From NCBI GenBank assembly GCA_029582165.1, contig CM055882.1, positions 15,447,001-15,511,000 on the forward strand: 64,000 bases of DNA, in the 5' to 3' direction. This DNA comes from Portulaca oleracea (taxonomy: Eukaryota; Streptophyta; Magnoliopsida; Caryophyllales; Portulacaceae). Below are positions 43,572-53,437 of this stretch, one piece after another (position 1 is the stretch's first letter; each line of letters opens with the position of its first letter). Made by a program: the position numbers and the translations under genes. Below the pieces are notes generated by a model. It worked only from the letters and a program-made list of their open reading frames with translations. It ran no database searches and was not told the origin of the DNA.

Positions 43572-43612
43572 ATATGATCACTTCCCATATATATATATAT
43601 ATATATATATAT

Positions 43613-43697
43613 GATTACTATATTGACTACTCCCTCCGGTCAATATTATTTTTCACATTGAAAATTATGTCAGTCAAATTTTAAAAACTTTGATTTC

Positions 43698-43700
<3 letters not shown>
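43613..43700 (+). repeat. truncated Stowaway copy and flank (duplicate of 44357-44444)
   Basis: It starts GATTACTATATT, then ACTACTCCCTCCGGTCAATA. It is almost identical to 44357-44444 and stops where a (TA)n tract begins. The two copies bracket the (TA)n-element-(TA)n block. Confidence 0.85.

Positions 43701-43774
<74 letters not shown>
43701..43774. repeat. (TA)n microsatellite
   Basis: A long TA tract directly left of the TIR element. A matching tract lies at 44303-44356. Confidence 0.9.
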
Positions 43775-43776
<2 letters not shown>

Positions 43777-44300
43777 ATAATTGGATTCTAATAATCTCTA
43801 CTTTCACCAATTGGACAATGGTGGACCGTATTTTCACTTTGTATTCTGGTGCTCCAAAAAAAAAAAAATTGGATTGTAGTGGTACCAAATCCACCTCCAC
43901 ATTCTTCTTATTTTTTTCATTCCTACACTATATTGTTTTTGTTTTTTTTCATTACTGCCCCTAGAAAGTTAATGAATTGTAGTTTCTAAAAGATTTTTAA
44001 ATTATTTTTTTGAGACTCCGAATAATTATTATGATTTTTTAAAAATAATAAAAGTGAAAAAATCGTAAAAAATAGTAAAAAAATGAAAACAAATTGGGAG
44101 AAATGTTGTAAATTCATTAAAAATCATTGTAAAGTGTTTTACTAAGTTTTGAATCAAATGCAATATAAAATCTATGATTCCTTTGAAAATATCCCACTAC
44201 AATCCAATTTGTTTTTTTTTTGGACCATCAGAATACAAAGTGAAAGTACGGTCCACCATTGTCCAATTGGTGAAAGTAGAGATTATTAGAATCCAATTAT

Positions 44301-44302
<2 letters not shown>
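43775..44302. mobile_element. 528-bp MULE-like TIR element inserted in (TA)n
   Basis: Near-identical terminal inverted repeats of about 115 bp start GGATAATTGGATTCTAATAA. The first 20 bp are almost the same as the ends of the Pack-MULE family in this window. Both sides are TA repeats, so a 9-bp TSD cannot be separated from the microsatellite. Insertion into TA repeats is known for some plant MULE MITEs. Non-coding. Confidence 0.8.
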
Positions 44303-44360
<58 letters not shown>

Positions 44361-44374
44361 TACTATATTAACTA

Positions 44375-44628
44375 CTCCCTCCGGTCAATATTATTTTTCA
44401 CATTGAAAATTATGTCGGCCAAATTTTAAAAACTTTGATTTCAATTTTTTTAACAAATTCAATGACTTGTTATATAATATTAGTCTTCAAATTCGTAACA
44501 AAAAATAATAGTAAAAACAACAATATTGTAACTGACAATAATATATTATATGGGAAATTATTGGTCAAATTTGACATTGAAGACGGTAAAAAGTCAAGTA
44601 AGTGACAAATATTATGGAAAAGAGGGAG
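44375..44628. mobile_element. Stowaway MITE, full length
   Basis: The left end is CTCCCTCCGGTCAATATTAT, preceded by TA. The right end, read inward, is CTCCCTCTTTTCCATAATAT, followed by CA, a mutated TA. 254 bp. Its left 70 bp also exist as the truncated copy at 43630-43700. Confidence 0.85.
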
Positions 44629-44903
44629 CAAGTTTTATAAAAAAAAAATTACATCTAATGTCATTTGTCATTGCAACCTATATTTTTAGAGTTACTTGTT
44701 GATTATGCATGCAATTTTCATGTTAGATTGTTGTGATTTTTACTAATAATTAATAAAATATCTACGCTATAGTTTTTTAGGAAAAAATATTTACATTATA
44801 TTGTAAAATTAAATTGGTATAAATTTTTTTTTGTCTTACTTAGAAAAAAATTGGAAACCGTAGAAGAATTTAGCTATTAGCCTATTAACCATAGGAAACT
44901 TTA
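44629..44903. other. intergenic spacer
   Basis: AT-rich with no gene. It ends with the left target duplication GAAACTTTA of the next element. Confidence 0.5.
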
Positions 44904-45120
44904 ACAGAGAGACGATAGTGAGCCCGAGTTCACATTACTTGGTGAGCCCAGCAACTACCATCATTTCTCTTGTTTTTAATTTTTTTTAATAATTTTTTTG
45001 TGTAATATTACACTTTAAAATGTTTTGTGTGTCATGTTTTTTATTTTTTTACTACAATATTTATTAATCATTATATGAGTGTTCATAAAGTTAAATTATA
45101 ATGTTTATTGACTAATATAT

Positions 45121-48100
45121 TGTAAAACCCCGAAAAATCCAAAGATGTTGACCGTGACGTCGTTAGTAAATTAGGTTTGACTTCGTTAATTGTTTATTAT
45201 TCGTTTGTGTTTATTTTTGCTAACACTTGAGTTCGTAGGATCGTTAAGGAACTAACAAGGGTATATCGGTAATTTCATGGGTTTTAGTATTATTAGTATT
45301 ACTCTTATTATTATTAGTATTACTATTAGTGTGTTGTTGTTATAATTGTTATGTGAATAATTATGTGAGTATTATTGTTATGTGACGATTATTATTTTTT
45401 TATTATTATACTATTACTATTGTTATTATCGTTAGTATTAGTATTACTGTATTTCTACTTAATAGTAGTAATAGTGGTATAATAATTCTATTGTAACTAG
45501 AATTAGGGGAGGCTTAGATATAGGGGTCAAGTAGATAGTTTGTTAATAGGATTAGATCATATTAGGGTTAGTTAGGTAGGTGATTAAAAGTTAATGAGGT
45601 AACTAAACCAAGCACAAAAACGGCAAACACACAGAAGCAGCCTGTTTCCGTCCCTCTTTGTTTTCTCTCAAGCCTCCCCCTCTTTTTCTCGTTTCGCCGC
45701 TCCTCGCCACCACCGTTGTCGCCGCTGCCACCTCGACGACGTCGGACGCCGACTCACCTACACCTCATGCCATCGTCGTTGCCTCAGAACCGCGACACTG
45801 CCGTACTCGCTGTCGTTCTGTTCACATCGCGTTGTTGTACTGCTGCTGCTATGAACGACTGCCGCCGTGATCATTGCCGACGTCTCCGGCTGACGACGAC
45901 CACTCATTGCCGCCCAGTCACTGCTTCTGTTTCCCTAGTCGCCGATCAACTCCCCAGTATAGCCCTCTGTTCCAGTTCGTTGTTCATGTTTTATTCTTGC
46001 TCTGTTTCTTTAAATCTTTGTCTTTGCTCTTGTTCATATCTGTGCCTATACGTGGTCTGATTCTTGGTGGTAGTAAGTTTGTAAATTGTCCTTGTTTCTT
46101 GATCGAATGGCTAGGCTGACTTCATGAAAATTAGCAAGATAAATCCTTGATTATGTGGTTAAGTAGTTATGTGTTTCTTGGGTTCATCATGATTGATCAT
46201 ACGTGTTTTAATTGGGGGAAATCGTGCAGTATGCTAGGGTTAGAATCTTGTGGGATATGTGAATTTAGGAGTAAGTCCAATGATTATGAAGTCCTTTCTG
46301 ATTCATGATAGGATTAATATAATCTAGTTAATGAAGCAAGCTGTTCATGCATAACTGTGATAATGTTAGTACTAGAATGTTTTTTTTTTTTTATATATAA
46401 TTAATGTTTATGCTATGTTAGTATAGGTTACTTTCTTTTATGTATGTTTTAGGATTAGATTAATATATTAAATTGATTTCATGTATTACAATTGAGTTGT
46501 GATGCATTATGCATATGATTAAGTTATTAATTAAAGTTGTATTATTTTTTCCTTGTTTCAAATTTTTATTTTTTTTATTTAATTGAATAAAAATTTGGAA
46601 GTATAGTTGTTCTTGATTAAATCTTGAAAGAAAGAATTAGTTGTAGTGTGTCCTTGGATCTTTCTTGTGCCTTGATTAAGAAATTCATGTTCTTTAATCA
46701 TCCATGTTGTTATTATAGGATCTTGAAAGAGTATGTTATAGAATTCATGTTTAGGGTGATGTTAATGTTATGTTATGCATGCTTTTAGGGTTAGAGAAAG
46801 TATCAAAATTGTTTTCATGTTTTACAACTTGGTTTTTATGGTAGGAGGTTTGATGTTTGGACCTTAGTTGGATTAGATTGAATATCCTTACCCTTAGTCA
46901 CTGTTTTAAGCCCAAATTAGGACCCCGAGATCGATTGGTGAAAGTTAGAACCGAAATTACCAATTATATGGGAACCAAGAACGGGACAGTTTCGATAGGG
47001 TGTAAAGAATGGGTCACCATGATATGTATAGTTGTCCTTTGATTGAACCCTTCGAACTGGAGGTTCCCTTCGATGTTAGCTTTCATAAGAATTTTGCGGA
47101 TCGGACTTTGGAATTGTATAGGTCGAGTTATACCCCGATTACCAGACCTAGGTCAGATCTGGACAATTTGGATAGATGACCGGTTTTGAAAATCTTAGGG
47201 CATGTTTTGGGTCTCGAGTTCAGCATAAGACTTTTAGTAGACATCATGAGGTTTTCGAAAAGTCTAAAACCAGACCCATAGGACGTCGGGAAGTCAATTT
47301 ATGACCCTTTTTATGTGGATGCTGTAATCTGTCTTATTGACATTAATTATTAATGAATGTGTTGTTGAGCGAAAAAGTTGTTTTGGTCTTGTTATGTGAT
47401 TACTTGAAATGTGTTAGGTAATTTAAAGTGTAAATTCATGAATGATGGGAACCTATAGTGTTCCTAGGGAAGGGTTAGATAGAAGGTAGTTAATACTAAC
47501 TTCGAGGGGCACGTTTTGATTATAGAAATTATTTCTATTTTAGGCCCGAGCTAGTTCGCGTCGTTTGTGAGCTCAAGTGTGTTCGTTTTGCTGTGAAGTG
47601 AAGCTTACCAAGTAATGTCTATACTCTAATCTCCACTGGGATGCTCTTTAAATGTGTTTTGTTGATTCCTAATCTGTTTTGAGAATTGCATCCCGAAGGG
47701 GACTTTATGTGGAAAAGTGACCATCTGTTTTGGATAACTGTTTGTAATTATTATACTTTGATTTATTGAGTTGAGAAATTGAGATGGTCTTTTATTAGTG
47801 GTTTTAGTATTGGTTTTGATAACCTGGGTTGGGTTTGACTTGAGAGCTGTGACATGAGATTTGCATAAGATACTAATAATTCAAGTGAAATTTTAAGCGG
47901 GTTTATCTGGTTGTAGCCTGTGGTAGGCAAAGGGTCTGGGACCCTGGTCGTAGCCTGTGGTAGGAGAAAATGTGAACTCTCAATATTCTGGTTGTAGCCT
48001 GTGGTAGGCAAAGGATCTGGGATCCTGGTCGTAGCCTGTGGTAGGCAAAGTGCAGGACCGGGACTGGCTCGTGGTAGGCGGAAATGTGAACTCTTGATAA

Positions 48101-48858
48101 TTCTGGTCGTAGCCTGTGGTAGGCAAAGGATCTGGGATCCTGGTCGTAGCCTGTGGTAGGCAAAGGGTCTGGGACCCTGGTCGTAGGTTGTGGTAGGCGG
48201 AAATGTGAACTCTTGATAATTCTGAGCGTAGCCTGTGGTAGGCAAAGGGTCTGGGACCCTGGTCGTAGCCTGTGGTAGGCGGAAATGTGAACTCTTGATA
48301 ATTTTGGTCGTAGCCTGTGGTAGGCAAAGGATCTGGGATGCGGTTTGATATTTGTTACTTTATGGGATTTGATATCCCACCCGCATAATAAAATGAATTG
48401 GTTGGGTTAAGTAAAAATTAGTTAAGGAATTAAAGGTTTGTGAAATGGTTTGACTTGTTCCCTCTCCCTTAAATGAATTGAAATGAACTTACCTTGTTTT
48501 TAATGTTAGGGGTAGACATTATTGAGATTTCCCCCTCATTTTTTAAATGTTTTGTTTTCAGGTGAAGATCTATATGCTGGGAACGGGAATTAGCAGTGAG
48601 CTTGGCGTGCTTAGTTTTTATTAGTCGTGTTATGATTCAGTTCAGAAAGACTTGAAGTTAGTCATGTTGAGTTTGTTTTCTAAGTTTGAAGTTGTTCAGT
48701 CTATTATAGTTGAACGATTGTTAGTTTCCCTTCTTGCCTTGTATTCCTTCGGGGATACGGCAGTGACGCCCCAATAAGAGTTGAGACTTCCGTTGAAATT
48801 TTTTCGTTACCGTTAGTTTGACTTTGACTTTTCTATAATTGAATGTCCGGGCGTTACA
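45121..48858 (+). mobile_element. 3.7-kb solo LTR of a large Ty3/gypsy-type retrotransposon, copy 2
   Basis: It begins TGTAAAACCCCGAAAAATCC and ends GTCCGGGCGTTACA. A perfect 5-bp TSD TATAT lies at 45116-45120 and 48859-48863. The uninterrupted target is visible in the sister copy at about 49942-49948, which proves the insertion. It is homologous along its length to 20215-23823. It has no internal retrotransposon genes. The GC-rich leader island (45650-45960) and the terminal minisatellite are kept in position, though the sequences have diverged. Confidence 0.9.
47907..48340 (+). repeat. minisatellite in the solo LTR, copy 2
   Basis: About eleven copies of a core GTAGCCTGTGGTAGGC alternate with two linker types, one AAAGGGTCTGGGACCCTGG-like and one GGAAATGTGAACTCTTGATA-like. 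It is positionally equivalent to 23155-23342 in the other LTR and shares GGTAGGC. Confidence 0.9.
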
Positions 48859-48863
48859 TATAT

Positions 48864-49720
48864 AAATGCTCATAAATCAATAGAAAAATGTTCATAATTA
48901 GTAATAGTCTTGCTCATAGTCTTCAATGGTCTAGCTTATAACATATCTCATACAACGTTTATAATTGATAATATAGATGCTCGTAAATTTATACTAGAGT
49001 GTTCATAAACCAGTACGTGAATGCTCATAAACCTAAACTACAATGCTCATAAATTTATATTAGAGAACTCATAAACCAGTACATGAATGCTAATAAACTT
49101 AAACTACAATGTTCATAAATATATACTAGAGTGTTCATAAACCAGTCCATGAATGCTCAGAATCCTAAACTACAATGCTCATAAATCTATATTAGAGTGT
49201 TCATAAAAACCTAAACTACGATGCTCATAAATCCAAACTAGAATGCTCATAAAACCAATATATAAACCTAAACTACGATGCTCATAAATATATACTAGAG
49301 TGCTCATAAACCTAAACTACAATGCTCATAAATCAATACAAGAATGCTCATAAACCAGCACATGAATGTTCGTAAACCTAAACTATAACTAATGCTCATA
49401 AATCTATACTAGAGTGCTCATAAACCAGTACATGAATGCTCATAAACCTAAACTACAATACTAATAAATCTATACTAGAGTGTTTAAAAACCAGTACATG
49501 AATGCTCATAAATCTAAACTACAATGCTTATAAATCTATACTAGAGTGCTCAAAAACCAGTACATGAATGTTCATATACCTAAACTACAATGCTTATAAA
49601 TCTATACTAGAGTGCTCAGAATCCAGTATATGAATACTCATAAACTTAAACTATAATGCTCATAAATCTATGTTAAAATACTCATAAACCAGTACATGAA
49701 TGCTCAAAAACCTAAACTAC
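48864..49720 (+). repeat. 22-bp array of dimer copy 1
   Basis: Units beginning AATGCTCATAAACCTAAACT, AATGCTCATAAATCTATACT and AGTGCTCATAAACCAGTACA (first 20 of 22 bp each) follow one another as a 66-bp higher-order repeat. Confidence 0.9.
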
Positions 49721-49920
49721 ACAGAGAGACGATGGTGAGCCTGGGTTCACATTACTTGGTGAGCCTAGCGGCCACCATCATTTCTCTTCTTTTTTTTTAC
49801 TTTTTTTTAATAATTTTTTTTTTGTGTAATATTACACTTTAAAATGTTTTTGAGTGTCATATTTTATATTTTTTTAATACAATATTTATAAATCATTATA
49901 TGAGTGTTCATAAAGCTAAA

Positions 49921-50935
49921 TTATAATGTTTATAGACTAATATATAAATGCTCATAAATCAATAGATAAATGTTCATAATTAGCAATAGTCTTGCTCATA
50001 GTCTTCAATGGTCTAGCTTATAACATATCTCATACAACGTTTATAATTGATAATATAGATGCTCATAAATTTATATTAGAATGTTCATAAACCAGTACGT
50101 GAATGTTCATAAACCTAAACTACAATGCTCATAAATTTATACTAGAGAACTCATAAACCAGTACATGAATGCTTATAAACCTGAACTAAAATGCTCATAA
50201 ATATCTACTAGAGTGCTCATAAACCAGTCCATGAATGCTAATAAACCTAAACTACAATGCTCATAAATCTATACTAGAGTGTTCATAAAAATCTAAACTA
50301 CGATGCTCATAAATCCAAACTAGAATGCTCATAAACTAGTATATAAATGTTCATAAACCTAAACTATGATGTTCATAAGCCTAAATTATAATGCTCACAA
50401 ATCAATACAAGAATGCTCATAAACCAGTACATGAATGTTCATAAACCTAAACTATAATTAATGCTCATAAATCTATATTAGAGTGCTCATAAACCAGTAC
50501 ATGAATGCTCATAAACTTAAACTATAATGCTCGATCATAAATCTATACTAGAGTACTCAAAAACCAATACATAAATGCTCATAAACCTAAACTACAATGC
50601 TTATAAATCTATACTAGAGTGCTCAAAGACCAGTACATGAATGTTCATACACGTAAACTACAATGCTCATAAATCTATACTAGAGTACTCATAAACCAAT
50701 ATATGAATGCTCATAAACTTAAACTACAATGCTCACAAATCTATGCTAGAATGCTCATAAACCAGTACATGAATGCTCAAAAACCTAAACTACAATGCTC
50801 ATAAATCTATACTACTAGAGTGCTTATAAACTAGTACATGAATGTTCACAATCATATCCCATGTAATTTCATAATTTGTAACGTGGATATTCATAAATTT
50901 ATACTACAATGCTCATAAACTTTAACCAGAATGGT
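49921..50935 (+). repeat. 22-bp array of dimer copy 2
   Basis: The same three unit types in the same 66-bp order as copy 1. The first 250 bp are closely matched between copies, and the rest shows unit gains and losses. Confidence 0.9.
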
Positions 50936-51211
50936 CATAAATACAAATGATAGAAAATAAAAATAAAAATTAATTAATTAATAAAATATTAAATTAAAAA
51001 AATATAATGAAAATTACATAAAAAATTAAAATAAAAACAAAAAATAAGTAATATAATTAAATTAGACTAGAAATTCAAACTTCAAATATATTAAAATATT
51101 GGAGTCAAAAAGAAACTTTATCATATTTATTAAACAAATAAAAAAAGGGGGAATCCCGGGGCTCACAATGCATGGTGAGCCCGGGCTCACCTTCATATTT
51201 TCAAAACTTTA

Positions 51212-51403
51212 GTGATTAACTGTTGGTCACACAAATATAGAGGAAAAAACCATACCAGACATTAATAAATTATAATGTTAAAAAATACTAAAAATAAAAC
51301 TAAGACCAAAATTTGAATTCGAGCACAAAATCTTATTACAAATAATCAACTCTACCAAACAATCTTTACAAAAACAACTGATACAAACAACTAAGAAAAA
51401 CAA
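51212..51403. other. older inverted-repeat debris
   Basis: Words such as CAACTCTACCAAACAATC and ACAAACAACTAAG recur in inverse at about 52500-52680 (TTGTTTGGATTAGCTAGTTG, TTAGTTGTTTGCATTG). This suggests an older TIR element into which the next two elements were inserted. Confidence 0.4.
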
Positions 51404-51412
51404 TTAACAAAA

Positions 51413-51977
51413 TGTTTTTGGATGATAATATACCAACCTTTGGCGGCGTTGGATTGTAATATACCAACCTTTACTATTGGACAACAATATCCCTGACCTT
51501 TATAGTTGGGTGACATTATTATACCAACAGTAACTAAGGGGGTGGTGAACTGGTCTCTATGCGCACTAACATGGTTGGCGAAGGGAAAAAAACTGTCCTA
51601 AGCCAATAACTTCATTAACCCCTTAGTTTTTCTCACTATTTCACATTACAAGACATTGGTTGGTTGTGTTTCACGTCAGTATGAAGACCGGTTCACTACC
51701 CCGTTAATCACTGTGTTAGAGCTGATATTTTTTTTTAAACGTGGGTTAGTGAGAAACACGGAGGGGTTAACGGGGTTATTGGGCAATGAATGATTATTTT
51801 TTCAAAGCCTATCACGTTAGAATCGAGACCAATTAACCAGTCACCATCTCCTTAGTCACTGTTGGTATAATAATCTCACCTAAGTATAAAGGTCAGAGAT
51901 ATTGTTGTCCAATAGTAAATGTCGATATATTACAATCCAATACCCTCAAAGGTGAGTATATTGTCATCCAATATCCC
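51413..51977. mobile_element. 565-bp MULE-type MITE
   Basis: A perfect 9-bp TSD TTAACAAAA lies at 51404-51412 and 51978-51986. Terminal inverted repeats of about 150 bp read TTGGATGATAATATACCAAC (left) and, read inward, ATTGGATGACAATATACTCA (right, preceded by GGGAT). Each arm has a second internal copy of the ATTGGATTGTAATATA motif. Non-coding. Confidence 0.9.
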
Positions 51978-52067
51978 TTAACAAAATAGCTAAACGTCAA
52001 ATAGCTAACAAAACAACTAACCGCTATAAACAACTAACAGTTGGTTGTCATACACATTACCGACCAT

Positions 52068-52470
52068 TTTTTTCAATTAATTTAAAATGGTTGGAAAACC
52101 CAAGCGTTTTAGCAACCATTTCATATTTTTCTAATTTTCAAACTATTTTCTAATTTTAGGTGGGAAAAATGGTAGGAAATTCCAATCACTTTTGCTAAAA
52201 TTGTAGAAACTTTTTCCTACCATCCTTTTTCCTACTATTCGAAAATGGTTGGGAAAATGGTTGGTAATCCGACCTTTTTTCCAACCATTTTCAAACAGTA
52301 GGAAAATGGATGGTATGAAAAATTTTCCACAATTTTAGCAAAAGTTGTTGGAATGTTCAACCATTTTTCCCATATAAAATTTGAAAAATAGTTGAAAAAT
52401 TTAAAAAAAATGAAATGGTTGCTAAAATGGTTGGTTTTTCCAAATGTTTTAAATTGGTTGGAAAAAAGTA
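52068..52470. repeat. long hairpin element (GGTTGGAAAA type)
   Basis: Two arms of about 195 bp centred near 52255 are reverse complements with modest divergence, with almost no loop. The word GGTTGGAAAA/TTTTCCAACC occurs repeatedly. It is a foldback MITE or a recent inverted duplication. It can form a near-perfect RNA hairpin if transcribed. Confidence 0.8.
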
Positions 52471-53437
52471 GTAAGTAATACACATATTTTTAATAGTGAG
52501 TTGTTTGGATTAGCTAGTTGTGTGAAAGATCTTTGATAAAATAGTTGTTTGTAAAGGTTATTTCAAAAAGCTTATTCGAGTAACTTTTTGGTATTGATTG
52601 GCAATCAACTGTTGGCTGTTAACTATTAGTTGTTTGCATTGATTGTTTACTATTAACTATTTGGATTGGTTGTGTTGCACTAGCTGTTTAGATTTATTGT
52701 TTGGAAAAATTGGGTTATGGTAAAATTAGTTGTTTCTGAATAAATAAATTATTAATGTTCGATTGATACGGTGATACCTTTTGTCACTATAACATAAACA
52801 TGTACCAAATATTTAGGATGACATCTTTCTAACTTTTAAACAATTTTTGGATTAAAATGTCTTTTGTATAATAAGTCATTTCAAATAAGATGTTCTGACC
52901 AGTCTATTGGAAATAAGCTAATTGGTGCAAAACAACCAATCAAATATCCTCTTTACCAAGTACAACTTCAACCTATTTGACCTTGTCAAAATACCCAATA
53001 AGCCAAGTTTTGTCAATAAGTTAATGGTCTAATTACCAAAAATCTTCCTTTGAAAACTAGGTTGTTGGATGTAAAAAGCTAATGTGAAAAGTTGTTTACC
53101 AAACACCCTCATACAGTTTCTTTGACTTTGGTCAAAAAGCTAATAATGTTCAAAAATCTATAAGCTACACCAATAAACTAGTTACCAAACAAGGCCATGG
53201 TCCCCATAGAGTGTCGAGTCAATGTAAGGTTGCTTATATTTTTATGGCGCGTTTTAAATCATTACACATGCCAAATATTTATTTATATTTTCAAAATTAC
53301 TTCGAGTAGTTGAAATCTCTAATCTAACCAAATTTAGGAACTAAAAGAATAGATAACCACAATAGGATAGCCTTAAATTAAGAATTGTGTTAGAATAGGA
53401 TAACCCTCCATCAAACCAACTCCTATTAAAATATTAA
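52471..53437. other. intergenic, remnants of older TIR elements
   Basis: Contains the inverse partners of 51340-51400 and a GTTACCAAACAAGGCC end-like motif near 53180. No gene is seen. It ends in the left TSD of the Pack-MULE. Confidence 0.4.

Larger units (their letters stand above)
38754..43586. mobile_element. giant foldback (MULE-like) element with arms of about 1 kb
   Basis: The left arm 38754-39748 and right arm 42602-43571 are reverse complements over nearly their whole length, starting GAGCATTGTGTTTATGTGAG. The right arm continues outward to a GGGAAGTGATCATAT end (read inward), so the left end seems eroded by (TA)n. The inner third of each arm and much of the centre consist of 22-bp TTGATGTCC-type repeats. 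A short FAR1-like segment at 40353-40607 hints at a Mutator-type transposase ancestor. The overall form fits the foldback class of plant MULEs. The TSD cannot be read because both flanks are TA repeats. Confidence 0.8.
44904..51202. mobile_element. head-to-tail partial dimer of a MULE-like element with 22-bp repeats
   Basis: The outer flanks GAAACTTTA (44895-44903) and AAAACTTTA (51203-51211) match at 8 of 9 bases. Copy 1 (44904-49720) starts ACAGAGAGACGATAGTGAGC. It is interrupted by a solo LTR at 45121-48858 and stops inside the repeat array. Copy 2 (49721-51202) starts again exactly with ACAGAGAGACGATGGTGAGC and runs to the right end, GGTGAGCCCGGGCTCACCTT. TIRs share GGTGAGCCCGGG. No transposase is present. 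About 60-70 percent of each copy is a 22-bp array. Confidence 0.82.

Noticed and set aside
43670..43900. ORFs made of alternating Ile-Tyr
   Set aside because: Produced by (TA)n tracts; similar false ORFs occur at 24428-24708 and 44174-44359.
47763..48327. Three overlapping minus-strand ORFs with repeated PTTGYDQ-type units
   Set aside because: They are translations of the LTR minisatellite in different frames.
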